A DNA stretch of 48,793 nucleotides from an uncultured Paenalcaligenes sp. GTDB lineage: Bacteria; Pseudomonadota; Gammaproteobacteria; Burkholderiales; Burkholderiaceae_B. Location: assembly GCA_947632305.1 (NCBI GenBank), contig CANROS010000003.1, forward strand, positions 1 to 48,793, written 5' to 3'. The translations under genes were made by a program, and so were the position numbers. This document shows, one piece after another, positions 9,581-18,656 of the stretch (the stretch's first letter is position 1; each line of letters starts with the position of its first letter). The notes under the pieces were generated by a model. It was not told the DNA's origin. It saw nothing but the letters and a program-made list of their open reading frames with translations, and searched no databases.

Positions 9581-9621
9581 AAAAAATCATGGTGCGGTTA
9601 AACCTGCACCATGATTTTTTT
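9581..9621. terminator. Bidirectional terminator between uup and pyrC
   Basis: AAAAAATCATGGTGC and GCACCATGATTTTTT form a perfect 15-bp stem around a 10-base loop. The A-run becomes a U-run on the opposite strand, so it serves both convergent genes. Confidence 0.93.
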
Positions 9622-9644
9622 ATTTACCGCACCATAACAACAAT

Positions 9645-10706
9645 TTAATTCGCTTTTAAACGCCATCCCAAACGTTCACCTGCCGCCAAGGGTACTAAGG
9701 CGCCGGCCTTTAGGTCTAATACCTCAGGGATGCTAGCGTCCACACGCTCTAACACGACGTAATCCTCATTGACAGGCAAGTCATAAAAAGCCGGCCCATT
9801 TAAACTAGCAAAGGCTTCTAAGCGATCCAGCTTGCCGACGGCATCAAAAGCCGTAGCGTATAGCTCTAAAGCATGTAAAGCGGAATAACAGCCCGCACAG
9901 CCACAATCCATTTCTTTGCGGCCTTGAATATGAGGCGCACTATCTGTGCCTAAGAAAAAGCGTGTGCTATCACTGGTAGCGGCAGCCAATAAGGCCTGAC
10001 GATGTACCTCACGCTTTAAAATCGGCAAACAATACCAATGAGGACGCAAGCCTCCCGTAAACAGGGCATTGCGGTTATAGAGCAAGTGCTGTGGCGTAAT
10101 CGTAGCGGCGATAGGGCCTTCTGCCGTCGCGACGTAGTCAGCCCCCTCTTTGGTGGTGATGTGTTCAAACACCACTTTTAACTCTGGGAACTGTTTACGC
10201 AAAGGCAACATGACTCGATCAATAAATAGCGCCTCTCGGTCAAACACATCCACCTCTGGATCCGTGACCTCGCCATGGACCAACAAAGGCATCTGCTGCT
10301 CTTGCAACGCCTCTAGTGCCCCAGTGCAATACGTTAACAGGTCGGTTACGCCCGCATCTGAGTTAGTGGTTGCGCCCGCAGGGTACAGCTTGACCGCATG
10401 CACTACCCCTGACGCTTTGGCTTTAACAATTTCCGCAGCTGGAGTGTTATTTGTCAGGTAAAGCGTCATGAGCGGTGTAAAACGCGGTGCATTCGGCGTC
10501 TGTGCCAAGGCGGCCATAATACGCTCTTTGTACTGTATAGCTTGCTCTGTGGTCGTGACCGGCGGAGTCAAATTTGGCATAACGATGGCACGCGCAAACT
10601 GCTGCGCTGTATGAGCCACAACGGACTCCAGCATTTCGCCATCACGCAAATGCACATGCCAGTCATCAGGTCGTCGAAAACGTAATTGCTGTAGAGCCGC
10701 AGTCAT
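9645..10706 (-). CDS. pyrC: Dihydroorotase, class II
   Basis: PyrC closes carbamoyl-aspartate to dihydroorotate in pyrimidine synthesis. Binuclear-zinc amidohydrolase motifs are all visible: HVHLRDGE near the N-terminus, VKLYPAGATTNSDAGV with the lysine expected to be carboxylated, HGEVTD, EHITT and GTDSAPH with the catalytic Asp. The track start is a TTG at 10724. I use the ATG at 10706, which has AGGA six bases upstream and gives 353 residues, near the usual 345-350. The stop of the upstream M20 hydrolase gene is 21 bases away, so they are probably cotranscribed, ending at the bidirectional terminator. Confidence 0.96.
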   Translation of the reverse strand: MTAALQQLRFRRPDDWHVHLRDGEMLESVVAHTAQQFARAIVMPNLTPPVTTTEQAIQYKERIMAALAQTPNAPRFTPLMTLYLTNNTPAAEIVKAKASGVVHAVKLYPAGATTNSDAGVTDLLTYCTGALEALQEQQMPLLVHGEVTDPEVDVFDREALFIDRVMLPLRKQFPELKVVFEHITTKEGADYVATAEGPIAATITPQHLLYNRNALFTGGLRPHWYCLPILKREVHRQALLAAATSDSTRFFLGTDSAPHIQGRKEMDCGCAGCYSALHALELYATAFDAVGKLDRLEAFASLNGPAFYDLPVNEDYVVLERVDASIPEVLDLKAGALVPLAAGERLGWRLKAN

Positions 10707-10727
10707 AGTTATTCCTAAATCCAAATT

Positions 10728-11921
10728 TTAAGCAGTTTGCGCTAAAAAGCGCTGCGCAAGTCGTATAAACATTGCCGCCCCATGCGGAGTCACTGCATCA
10801 TTAAAGTCAAAACTAGCATTATGCAATACTCGCCCCTGCTCTGCACCTCCTTGGCCCAATCTAAAGTAAGCCCCTGGACGTTGGCGCAACATAAACGAGA
10901 AATCCTCTGCCCCCATAGAAGGTGTCAGCTCGGCATCCACCGACTCTGAGCCGAATAAATCTTGTGCAGTCTCTGCCACCAATTGAGCGTGTTCAGCCGT
11001 ATTAATGGTGGCAGGAAAAAGACGGTTGTAATTGAGTGTGATTTGCATATTAAAGGCCTGGGCCAAACCGTCACAAATTTGCTGCATACGCTGTTGAATT
11101 TTAGCTTGAACCTGCTCACAAAAAGTCCGCACTGTGCCGGATAACTGCACCTGACTCGGGATCACACTGTGAGCATGTAACTGCCCGGCTTGCATGGCTG
11201 AAACAGTCACCACACCAGATTCAAAAGGATGCACGTTACGAGAAACTATCGTTTGCAAAGCTGTGATCAGTTGAGCCGAAACCACCACTGGATCTTTAGA
11301 TAACGACGGGTGCGCACCATGCCCACCGTGGCCCGTTATCTGGACAGTAAACGTATCGGCGGCGGCCATCATAGGCCCAGGATTCACCCCTATATGACCC
11401 GGAGGTAAGCTAGGCCAATTGTGTAACGCAAAAACGGCATCACAGGGGAACCGCTCGAACAAACCGTCCTCTATCATGGCTTGAGCCCCGCCCAGACCTT
11501 CTTCGGCAGGTTGAAAAATAAAATGCACGGTGCCTGCAAACTGACGATGCTCGGCTAAATAAGCCGCTGCCATCAACAAAATAGCGGTATGGCCATCGTG
11601 CCCACACGCATGCATTTGACCTGATAACGTCGACTGATAAGGCAACTGGGTTTGTTCATGAATGGGCAAAGCATCCATATCCGCGCGCAAACCCACACAG
11701 CGCGGCCCCGGCTGAAAGCCACGCAACACCCCCACCACACCGGTACGCCCCACTCCTTGATGGACCTCTAGGCCCCAATCGGCCAAGCATTTTGCCACCA
11801 GTGCTGCCGTGCGATGTTCTTCAAAACCCAACTCGGGGTAAGCATGAATTTGCTGCCTTAAGTGCGTGATGCTAGGCTGCAAGCTGTAAAGATCTGTCAA
11901 AAGATGTTTTTGTGGCGTCAT
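10728..11921 (-). CDS. M20 family metal-dependent amidohydrolase (aminoacylase/hippuricase-like)
   Basis: The protein belongs to the M20D peptidase-related amidohydrolases that remove acyl groups from N-acyl amino acids (hippurate hydrolase, AbgB, plant IAA-amino acid hydrolases). Metal-site motifs are clear: GLRADMDALPI, HACGHDGHTA with the metal-binding Cys/His, and QPAEEGLGGA with the catalytic Glu pair. A lid domain with GGHGAHPS lies between. There is no signal peptide, so it is likely cytosolic. The 397-residue length is normal. The physiological substrate cannot be told from sequence. It diverges from the SWIB gene and lies just upstream of pyrC. Confidence 0.88.
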   Translation of the reverse strand: MTPQKHLLTDLYSLQPSITHLRQQIHAYPELGFEEHRTAALVAKCLADWGLEVHQGVGRTGVVGVLRGFQPGPRCVGLRADMDALPIHEQTQLPYQSTLSGQMHACGHDGHTAILLMAAAYLAEHRQFAGTVHFIFQPAEEGLGGAQAMIEDGLFERFPCDAVFALHNWPSLPPGHIGVNPGPMMAAADTFTVQITGHGGHGAHPSLSKDPVVVSAQLITALQTIVSRNVHPFESGVVTVSAMQAGQLHAHSVIPSQVQLSGTVRTFCEQVQAKIQQRMQQICDGLAQAFNMQITLNYNRLFPATINTAEHAQLVAETAQDLFGSESVDAELTPSMGAEDFSFMLRQRPGAYFRLGQGGAEQGRVLHNASFDFNDAVTPHGAAMFIRLAQRFLAQTA

Positions 11922-11953
11922 TCTTACATTTATCAGACTAAGATAGGGAAATC

Positions 11954-11978
11954 CTGTGCTTAGCTATTCTAAACACAG
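11954..11978. promoter_or_regulatory. Imperfect dyad in the M20 hydrolase / SWIB intergenic region
   Basis: CTGTGCTTAG and CTAAACACAG are complementary at nine of ten positions around the 5-base spacer CTATT. It sits between divergent genes, so a terminator role makes little sense; an operator or leader hairpin is possible. Confidence 0.4.
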
Positions 11979-11981
11979 ACT

Positions 11982-12005
11982 AAACATACATAGCATGATA
12001 TGTTT
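11982..12005. promoter_or_regulatory. Inverted repeat AAACATA-N10-TATGTTT upstream of the SWIB gene
   Basis: A perfect 7-base inverted repeat with a 10-base spacer, about 60 bases before the SWIB start codon. The spacing resembles operators of dimeric helix-turn-helix regulators. No regulator gene is adjacent. Confidence 0.4.
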
Positions 12006-12063
12006 TATACAGGCTGGCAACTGCCTTTACTAACCTGTGCGACTTATTCAAGAGGAGCAAACC

Positions 12064-12369
12064 ATGGCTAAAGCCACTAAGACCACTGCAGCAAAGACAA
12101 CCAAAGCAACCAAAACCGCGAGCACGGCTGCTACCGGTTTCATGAAACCCATGACCCCTAGCGCAGAACTGGCTGAAATTGTGGGTAAAAAACCGCTACC
12201 ACGCACTGAAGTAACAAAAAAGATGTGGGAATACATTAAAAAGCATGATTTACAGGCTCCTGAAAATCGCCGTAATATCAATGCAGACGCCAAGCTCAAA
12301 CCCATCTTCGGTAAAGAGCAGATCAGCATGTTTGAACTCAGCAAATGTTTGAATGCTCACCTAAGCTAA
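12064..12369 (+). CDS. SWIB/MDM2-domain protein
   Basis: The product is a 101-residue protein with a Lys/Ala/Thr-rich, histone H1-like N-terminal tail (about residues 1-28) and a single SWIB domain (about 29-101). Recognisable pieces are LPRTEVTKKMWEYIKKH, QAPENRRNINAD and KPIFGKEQISMFELSK. SWIB domains are typical of eukaryotic chromatin remodelling factors but also occur in Chlamydia and many proteobacteria as small stand-alone proteins of unknown function, plausibly nucleoid-associated. The track start (GTG at 12037) is replaced by the ATG at 12064, preceded by AGAGGAG. It is followed by a strong terminator, so it is probably monocistronic. Confidence 0.9.
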   Translation: MAKATKTTAAKTTKATKTASTAATGFMKPMTPSAELAEIVGKKPLPRTEVTKKMWEYIKKHDLQAPENRRNINADAKLKPIFGKEQISMFELSKCLNAHLS

Positions 12370-12391
12370 ATCCTTAATTTGCACTACACTT

Positions 12392-12422
12392 AGCGACTGC
12401 CTCTGCAGTCGCTTTTGTCTTT
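12392..12422 (+). terminator. Intrinsic terminator of the SWIB gene
   Basis: AGCGACTGC and GCAGTCGCT form a perfect 9-bp stem with loop CTCT, followed by TTTGTCTTT. Confidence 0.9.
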
Positions 12423-12436
12423 ACACATCCATCCCT

Positions 12437-13225
12437 ATGATAAATGCTAAACAGTCTATAGACGTATTTTGGAATCAGTCCACCAAAACGCTTGAATACC
12501 AATGGGTTGGCACCCAAGACCCAACGGCACCCATCATGGTTTTTTTACATGAGGGCCTAGGAGCCTTATCCCACTGGCAACACTGGCCTCATCAGCTTTG
12601 CACTCACTTGGGTTACCGTGGCTTGGTGTATTCACGTTATGCTTATGGTTTTAGTACACCTAGGCCCGCCTCTGACATCTGGCAAAGTGACTATTTACAC
12701 ATCGAAGCCCAACACGCTTTACCCGCCTTATTGCAGGCCTTAGAGATCAATGAGCCTGTCACTTTGTTTGGTCACAGTGATGGCGCCAGCATTGCCTTGC
12801 TGTATGCCGCCATGCCTCAGAATCTCGCCCAACAAATCATCGTTTTAGCCCCCCATATCTATATGGAGCCTATGACGCTAGAAGGCGTAAAACAGGCTAT
12901 TTATTGGTATGAAAACGGCGACCTAAAACAGCGCTTAAAACACTACCATGCGGATCCGGATTCTGCGTTTTGGGGTTGGGGGCGTGTCTGGAGTGACGAG
13001 CACTATTTAAAGCACTGGAATATTGAAAAAGAGGTAGCACATATCCGCTGCCCCCTATTAGCCATTCAGGGCACCGACGATGAGTATGCGTCTTTAGAAC
13101 AAATTTACGATATTCAACGTCTAGCCCCTCAAACTCAGCTCTGCATTTTAGAACACTGCCGCCACTCGCCTCATATAGATATGCCTGAGCGTGTCATCGA
13201 AGCCGTAGAACAGTTTCTAAAATAA
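12437..13225 (+). CDS. Alpha/beta hydrolase
   Basis: A 262-residue alpha/beta-hydrolase-fold protein. The oxyanion region is FLHEGLGALSHW, the nucleophile elbow is GHSDG (Ser of GxSxG), the likely acid is in GTDDEYA and the likely histidine is in RHSPH near the C-terminus. The sequence resembles small cytosolic esterase/lyase-type hydrolases of betaproteobacteria; the substrate is unknown. No signal peptide is present. It starts 14 bases past the SWIB terminator with no clear Shine-Dalgarno. Its stop lies six bases from the stop of the convergent tsaC gene. Confidence 0.85.
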   Translation: MINAKQSIDVFWNQSTKTLEYQWVGTQDPTAPIMVFLHEGLGALSHWQHWPHQLCTHLGYRGLVYSRYAYGFSTPRPASDIWQSDYLHIEAQHALPALLQALEINEPVTLFGHSDGASIALLYAAMPQNLAQQIIVLAPHIYMEPMTLEGVKQAIYWYENGDLKQRLKHYHADPDSAFWGWGRVWSDEHYLKHWNIEKEVAHIRCPLLAIQGTDDEYASLEQIYDIQRLAPQTQLCILEHCRHSPHIDMPERVIEAVEQFLK

Positions 13226-13231
13226 TATGGC

Positions 13232-14233
13232 CTAAGCCTCAAAGGCAGCGGCGGCCCGGCCTATACGATCATTGACCGCTTCCCACAATACAGTCTGAGG
13301 CGGTCGTTCTAGATAAATAGCGCTATAGCCTTGATCGTCCAACTGACGCAACATGGCATAGAGCTGGCTCGCATAATGTGCGGCGTCATTGGGCACCAAA
13401 TAAATATGAGCAGAAGTCTTGATGGACTTGTCAAAGACCACCGCCACAGCCTTCGCGTCCTCTAGGGCTGTGATCTCTGTGGCGCTCTTTAGATAAAGCG
13501 GAGTGCGTGGCGCATAATGCGCCTTCAAAGAACCGGATACCCTAGGAGCCTTGGCACTGGGTTCAGCTTGCTGCCCTAAAGTGCTCCCTACTACCTCTGC
13601 AATTTGTTCTGCCGTAATATGACCTGGGCGCAATACCACAGGCGCGACCCCTTGGCCCAGACGGGAGACATCTACAATAGTAGACTCGATGCCTACCTCG
13701 GCATTGCCCCCAGACAAAATATACAATTCGTCTGAGCCTAGATCTGGAAACTCGTCTCGTACATGCTGCGCCTGCGTAGGAGAAACCTGCCCAAATCGAT
13801 TGGCAGATGGAGCGGCTACCCCAGCGGGTTGCCCCTCGCCTTTAATTTGAGCAAAACGGCTGAGTAAAGCCTGAGCCACCGGATGCGAAGGACAGCGTAC
13901 ACCTATGGTGTCCTGCCCGCCTGAAACGGCAGCCGAAGCTTGAGCGGCCCGCGGTAAAATCAAGGTCAACGGGCCAGGCCAAAAAGCATCCATGAGCTGC
14001 TGAGCAGCCAAGGGAATCTCGGCCACCCAATGCTTTAGCTCGGCTTGATCTGCCACATGCACAATAATGGGGTGATTCGCTGGCCGTCCTTTAGTTTGAT
14101 AAATAGCAGCCAGTGCCTCTGGATTAGAAGCATCTGCCCCTAATCCATACACCGTTTCTGTAGGAAAAGCCACTAACTGCCCTTGGGCTAAACGGTGTGC
14201 GGCCTCATTAATGTGCGCAGCCAAATCACTCAT
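13232..14233 (-). CDS. tsaC: L-threonylcarbamoyladenylate synthase (Sua5/YrdC family)
   Basis: The enzyme makes threonylcarbamoyl-AMP from Thr, bicarbonate and ATP, the first step of t6A37 tRNA modification. The YrdC domain (about 1-200) shows FPTETVYGLGADA and KGRPANHPIIVHV, the RNA/nucleotide-binding basic motif. With about 333 residues it is the long Sua5-type version, with an extra C-terminal Sua5 domain (LKAHYAPRTP marks its linker). The track start is TTG; I use the ATG at 14233, which overlaps the purK stop by eight bases and has AGGA upstream. It is the last gene of the fba/purine strand run. Confidence 0.93.
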   Translation of the reverse strand: MSDLAAHINEAAHRLAQGQLVAFPTETVYGLGADASNPEALAAIYQTKGRPANHPIIVHVADQAELKHWVAEIPLAAQQLMDAFWPGPLTLILPRAAQASAAVSGGQDTIGVRCPSHPVAQALLSRFAQIKGEGQPAGVAAPSANRFGQVSPTQAQHVRDEFPDLGSDELYILSGGNAEVGIESTIVDVSRLGQGVAPVVLRPGHITAEQIAEVVGSTLGQQAEPSAKAPRVSGSLKAHYAPRTPLYLKSATEITALEDAKAVAVVFDKSIKTSAHIYLVPNDAAHYASQLYAMLRQLDDQGYSAIYLERPPQTVLWEAVNDRIGRAAAAFEA

Positions 14234-15392
14234 ACCAATCAAATCCTAAAATACGAGCCACCTGTAACGCTTTGGCTTGTAAAGCCGCCTCATCAGCCGC
14301 TAACAAAGTCACATGCCCCATTTTGCGTGCTTTACGAGCTTCGGCTTTACCATACAGATGCAAAAATACCCCTGGAAGCGCCACAACACTGGGCCAATCA
14401 GGTTCGGCATAGTTATTCTGCTCGTCAAACCACAAATCACCCAACACGTTGAACATTTTAGCTGGTTGAATGTCGGTGCTAGACCCCAAGGGCAAACCTG
14501 TCATCACCCGAACCTGCTGTTCAAACTGGCTGCTATAACAGGCCTCAATACTAAAATGACCACTATTGTGGGGGCGAGGAGCGATCTCATTGGCTAATAA
14601 AGAGCCATCAGCCAAGATAAAGAACTCAACGCACAATACACCGTAATAATCTAACTCTGAGGCAATGGCGACTGCGGCCGCTTGGGCTTGTTGGTAATAA
14701 GGCGCGGCACACTCTGTGGCTACAGTCGATACCGCTAAAATACCATCACGGTGATAGTTATGAGACGGCGTATAAATAGCCGTTTTCCCATCTAAGCCTC
14801 GCGCCACTACAACGGAAATCTCATCCACCAGCGGCTGCAAAGACTCCAATACACAAGCAACTTGGCCAAAATCCTCAAAAGCCTGCAAAGCCTCTTGTTT
14901 GGTTTGTACCCGCGCTTGTCCCTTGCCATCGTAACCAAAGCGTGCCGCTTTCAAAATACCGGGAAACAAAGCTTCGTCTGCTTGGTCTAGGTCTGCAGCA
15001 GACAACACAGCACAATATGGCGCAATAGGCACCCCTGCTTGCTGGATGAACTGTTTTTCACTAATACGGTCTTGCACAATAGCTACCGCGGCGCCACTGG
15101 GCGTCACACGACAATGCTGAGCCAACTGGGTCAGACTTTGCGCAGGTACATTTTCGAATTCAGTAGTAATAGCGGAACAAAGTTGGGCAAGCTCGGACAA
15201 GGCTTGGCTATCGTCGTAAGCGGCACAAATGTGTTTATCTGCAACCACCCCAGCAGGGCTAGACGGGTCTGGGTCCAACACCGCCACTTTATAACCGAGG
15301 CGATGCGCACTATAACAAAACATGCGGGCCAGTTGACCACCGCCCACCATGCCTAGCCACTGTCCTGGCAAAAAAGTATCAAAGGTAGACAT
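14226..15392 (-). CDS. purK: 5-(carboxyamino)imidazole ribonucleotide synthase PurK
   Basis: PurK is an ATP-grasp enzyme that carboxylates AIR to N5-CAIR in de novo purine synthesis. The N-terminus MVGGGQLARMF is the dinucleotide-like binding loop typical of PurK, followed by ATP-grasp segments (FGYDGKGQ, VDEISVVVARG, VEFFILADG, NEIAPRPHNSGH). The 388-residue length is normal. The start ATG shares one base with the purE stop (TGATG), indicating tight coupling. Confidence 0.97.
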   Translation of the reverse strand: MSTFDTFLPGQWLGMVGGGQLARMFCYSAHRLGYKVAVLDPDPSSPAGVVADKHICAAYDDSQALSELAQLCSAITTEFENVPAQSLTQLAQHCRVTPSGAAVAIVQDRISEKQFIQQAGVPIAPYCAVLSAADLDQADEALFPGILKAARFGYDGKGQARVQTKQEALQAFEDFGQVACVLESLQPLVDEISVVVARGLDGKTAIYTPSHNYHRDGILAVSTVATECAAPYYQQAQAAAVAIASELDYYGVLCVEFFILADGSLLANEIAPRPHNSGHFSIEACYSSQFEQQVRVMTGLPLGSSTDIQPAKMFNVLGDLWFDEQNNYAEPDWPSVVALPGVFLHLYGKAEARKARKMGHVTLLAADEAALQAKALQVARILGFDWYE

Positions 15393-15895
15393 CAGTTTGA
15401 CTCGCCTACGGCAGGTAAAGACATCGCTCGAGCCGCTTCGGTTTGCTTAGCACGAAACTCAATCAATTTTTGCTTGAGTTCGGGATTGTGAACTGCCATC
15501 GTGGCAATCAGATGCAAGGCAGCATTTGCAGCGCCGGCCTCGCCAATCGCAAAGGTGGCTACGGGTACCCCTTTGGGCATTTGAACGATAGACAACAAAG
15601 AGTCTTCCCCCTTGAGGTACCGTGAAGGCACTGGCACCCCAAAAACCGGCACTTCAGTTAAAGCGGCCAGCATACCGGGCAAATGGGCGGCCCCACCTGC
15701 TCCGGCGATAATACCGTAGTACCCCGCCGCGCTAGCTTGGGCGCCATACTCTACCATATCCTGCGGCATACGATGCGCCGATACGACTTTGGCCTCGAAG
15801 GGCACCCCAAAATCGGTCAAGATTTGTGCCGCTTGTTGCATTACGGGCCAATCTGAGGATGACCCCATGACCAAGCCTACTTTGATTTCTGACAT
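15392..15895 (-). CDS. purE: N5-carboxyaminoimidazole ribonucleotide mutase PurE
   Basis: PurE moves the carboxyl group of N5-CAIR to carbon 4, giving CAIR. The 167-residue product has the class I PurE signature: GSSSDWPVM near the N-terminus, SAHRMP with the catalytic His, and [12 protein letters not shown]. It follows purC by five bases and overlaps purK by one. Confidence 0.98.
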   Translation of the reverse strand: MSEIKVGLVMGSSSDWPVMQQAAQILTDFGVPFEAKVVSAHRMPQDMVEYGAQASAAGYYGIIAGAGGAAHLPGMLAALTEVPVFGVPVPSRYLKGEDSLLSIVQMPKGVPVATFAIGEAGAANAALHLIATMAVHNPELKQKLIEFRAKQTEAARAMSLPAVGESN

Positions 15896-15900
15896 AACAC

Positions 15901-16779
15901 TTAGGCTCCTAAACGTTTCACCGCATCCGCATATTTAGCCGCAGTCTGATCAATAACGTCTTGAGGCAAACGGGGCGCAGGGGCTGTTTTATCCCAATCT
16001 TGGGTTTCAAGCCAATCACGTAAAAACTGCTTATCAAATGAAGGCGGGTTGCTGCCTACCACATAGGTATCTTCATCCCAAAAACGTGAAGAATCTGGCG
16101 TTAAGACCTCGTCCATCAAATGCAACACACCGTTTTCATCTAGACCAAATTCAAATTTAGTGTCAGCAATAATAATGCCCTTGGTGGCGGCATAATCTGC
16201 AGCGGCTTGGTAAAGTGCCAACGTGGTAGCGCGCAACTGCTCGGCCAGCTCAGGACCTAGCTCGGCAACTACATAATCAAAACTCACGTTTTCATCATGG
16301 GCCCCTACCTCGGCTTTAGCTGCTGGAGTAAAAATGGGTTGCTCTAGCTTTTGTGCTTGTTGCAAGCCGGCAGGAAGCTCAATACCACAGATGCTGCCAG
16401 TTGCTTTGTACTCGGTCCAACCAGAACCCACTACATAACCGCGAGCCACACACTCGACCATAATCGGCTTTAAGCGTTTCACCACCATAGAACGGTCTTT
16501 AACTAAAGCCTGCTCTTCGGTAGTTACCACCGACAGCGGGTCTACATGGGTAGAATGATTAGGCACAATGTGCGCTAATTTTTCTAACCAAAACTCTGTT
16601 AGTGTGGTTAAAACGGCGCCTTTACCCGGGATAGGATCTTCTAAAATCACATCAAAAGCAGAAAGGCGGTCTGAAGCCACAATTAACAATTTGTCGTCGC
16701 CGACGGCATACATGTCGCGTACTTTACCGCGCCCAAGTAAAGGCAACGATTGCAGCGTGCTTTGGTAGAGAGCTTGCAC
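15901..16779 (-). CDS. purC: Phosphoribosylaminoimidazole-succinocarboxamide synthase PurC
   Basis: PurC condenses CAIR with aspartate to SAICAR. The family opening [13 protein letters not shown], then [21 protein letters not shown] and [13 protein letters not shown] are visible. The track begins at an ATG (16824), but that would place a perfect intergenic hairpin inside the coding region and add residues unlike the family. I choose the GTG at 16779, which has TAGGA seven bases upstream and yields 292 residues beginning VQALYQSTL, read as Met. The terminator-like hairpin at 16790-16818 abuts its Shine-Dalgarno. First gene of purC-purE-purK-tsaC. Confidence 0.95.
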   Translation of the reverse strand: MQALYQSTLQSLPLLGRGKVRDMYAVGDDKLLIVASDRLSAFDVILEDPIPGKGAVLTTLTEFWLEKLAHIVPNHSTHVDPLSVVTTEEQALVKDRSMVVKRLKPIMVECVARGYVVGSGWTEYKATGSICGIELPAGLQQAQKLEQPIFTPAAKAEVGAHDENVSFDYVVAELGPELAEQLRATTLALYQAAADYAATKGIIIADTKFEFGLDENGVLHLMDEVLTPDSSRFWDEDTYVVGSNPPSFDKQFLRDWLETQDWDKTAPAPRLPQDVIDQTAAKYADAVKRLGA

Positions 16780-16789
16780 GATATATCCT

Positions 16790-16818
16790 ATAAAACAAAG
16801 GGCGGTGAAAACACCGCC
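16790..16818 (-). terminator. Terminator-like hairpin between fba and purC
   Basis: On the minus strand GGCGGTG-TTTT-CACCGCC is a perfect 7-bp stem followed by CTTTGTTTTAT, and the Shine-Dalgarno of purC begins right after the tail. It could end fba transcripts or act as an attenuator for the purine genes. Confidence 0.8.
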
Positions 16819-16834
16819 ACACATATGAAAAATA

Positions 16835-17899
16835 TTATTTGATATGCTGAGCCAAAGCGCCTGAAGCGTATTTAGCTGCCATTTCGTCTAAAGGAATGGC
16901 TTTGATTTTAGACGCATTGCCTGCGGTGCCAAACTGCTGGTAACGCGCCACACAAATGGCTTTAGCTGCCTCGCGAGACGGTTTCAAAAACTCTCGTGGG
17001 TCAAATTTACTGGGGTTTTCAAACAAGAAGCGACGTACCGCAGCGGTCATAGCCAAACGGATATCAGTGTCGATGTTGACTTTAACCACACCGTATTTAA
17101 TGGCTTCTTGGATTTCAGCCACAGGCACGCCATAGGTTTCTTTCATGTCACCACCAAACTCACGGATTTCGGCCAAGAGCTCTTGGGGCACACTGGAGCT
17201 ACCGTGCATAACCAAGTGGGTATTAGGCAAACGAGCATGAATTTCTTTCACGCGCTCGATGGACAGAATATCGCCAGTTGGTTCACGCGTAAATTTGTAT
17301 GCGCCATGACTGGTACCAATGGCAATAGCCAAAGCATCTACCTGAGTACGTCGTACAAACTCAGCGGCCTCTTCGGGGCTGGTAAGTAGCTGATCCATGG
17401 TGAGGGTACCCTCAAAACCATGACCGTCTTCTTTGTCGCCTTGCATGGTTTCCAAAGAACCCAAGCAGCCCAGCTCGCCCTCTACACTGACCCCTAGCTT
17501 GTGAGCCATTTCGACAACCTGACGAGTGACATTGACGTTGTATTCAAAGTCAGCAACCGTTTTACCGTCCTCTTGTAAGGAACCATCCATCATGACGCTA
17601 CTAAAACCTAAATCAATGGCTCCTTGGCAAACAGCAGGAGATTGACCGTGGTCTTGGTGCATCACTACAGGAATGTGAGGGTACGTTTCTACAGCCGCTT
17701 CGATCAGATGTTTTAGGAAAGCTTCGCCCGCATATTTACGCGCACCTGCTGAAGCTTGCATGATGACAGGACTGTCTGTCTCATGGGCGGCTTCCATAAT
17801 GGCCTGAACCTGCTCTAGGTTGTTAACGTTAAAAGCCGGAATGCCGTAACCATTTTCAGCTGCATGATCCAGCAACTGACGCATGGAGACCAATGCCAT
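16835..17899 (-). CDS. fba: Class II fructose-1,6-bisphosphate aldolase
   Basis: The zinc-dependent aldolase interconverts fructose 1,6-bisphosphate with dihydroxyacetone phosphate and glyceraldehyde 3-phosphate. The 354-residue product matches the CbbA-type class II form common in Burkholderiales. Visible are IPAFNVNN near the N-terminus, VMHQDHGQS with metal-binding and catalytic residues (about 78-86), and MHGSSSVP further on. A good AGGAG precedes the ATG. It lies downstream of mog and upstream of the purine genes; in relatives pyk usually precedes it, but no pyk is present here. Confidence 0.96.
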   Translation of the reverse strand: MALVSMRQLLDHAAENGYGIPAFNVNNLEQVQAIMEAAHETDSPVIMQASAGARKYAGEAFLKHLIEAAVETYPHIPVVMHQDHGQSPAVCQGAIDLGFSSVMMDGSLQEDGKTVADFEYNVNVTRQVVEMAHKLGVSVEGELGCLGSLETMQGDKEDGHGFEGTLTMDQLLTSPEEAAEFVRRTQVDALAIAIGTSHGAYKFTREPTGDILSIERVKEIHARLPNTHLVMHGSSSVPQELLAEIREFGGDMKETYGVPVAEIQEAIKYGVVKVNIDTDIRLAMTAAVRRFLFENPSKFDPREFLKPSREAAKAICVARYQQFGTAGNASKIKAIPLDEMAAKYASGALAQHIK

Positions 17900-17977
17900 G
17901 GTGAATTCTCCTAGAAAACAAATAATGAATAGGTAATTTTAAGGTGGAATGAAGTTTTTTGCTTGTGTAGTTTGTGT

Positions 17978-18601
17978 TTAAGCACTACGACGTGCCGACT
18001 TTGGTCGGAAAGATGCAACAACGTGTTCATGCGTCTCTGCGTACGGGCCACCGATCAAATCAATGCAATAAGGCACAGCAGCAAAAATACCTGGGACTAC
18101 AGTTTTACCCTCTTTGTCTTTCAGACCTTCTAGAGTCTCAGCGATCGCTTTGGGCTGCCCGGGTAAATTAATAATTAACGCCGCTTGATCCTCTGTTTCG
18201 CGGATGACGGCGACCTGACGTGACAAGATGGCAGTGGGCACAAACTGCAGGCTGATTTGACGCATTTGTTCGCCAAAGCCTGGCATGATTTTGGTTGCTA
18301 CGGTTAGAGTGGCTTCTGGCGTGACATCACGTCGCGCAGGACCTGTGCCGCCCGTAGTCAAAACCAAATCACAACCGAGCTCATCCACCAGCTCGATCAA
18401 AGCAGCAGAAATCAGGCTGGGCTCGTCAGCGACTAGGCGTGTCACATATTGCGATGGTTGCACCAAAGCCTGATCCAGCCATGTCTGCAAGGCAGGAATG
18501 CCTTGGTCTTCGTAACCGCCTGAAGAAGCGCGATCGGACACAGACACCAGCCCTATTAAAAGCTGATCGGGGTGCTGACGGACTAAACGCGTAGAACTCA
18601 T
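17978..18601 (-). CDS. mog: Molybdopterin adenylyltransferase (MogA-like)
   Basis: MogA adenylylates molybdopterin before molybdenum insertion. The 207-residue cytosolic protein has the MoCF-fold features IGLVSVSDRAS near the N-terminus, LTTGGTGPARRDVTPEA with the conserved GGTG loop, and INLPGQPKAIAETL near the C-terminus. No other cofactor-biosynthesis gene is adjacent. It is followed after 78 bases by fba; no obvious terminator lies between, so the genes may be partly cotranscribed. Confidence 0.93.
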   Translation of the reverse strand: MSSTRLVRQHPDQLLIGLVSVSDRASSGGYEDQGIPALQTWLDQALVQPSQYVTRLVADEPSLISAALIELVDELGCDLVLTTGGTGPARRDVTPEATLTVATKIMPGFGEQMRQISLQFVPTAILSRQVAVIRETEDQAALIINLPGQPKAIAETLEGLKDKEGKTVVPGIFAAVPYCIDLIGGPYAETHEHVVASFRPKSARRSA

Positions 18602-18656
18602 AATATCCCTAAATACAAAAACAGATAACTATAAACCTGAGCCTCTATTCTACACC

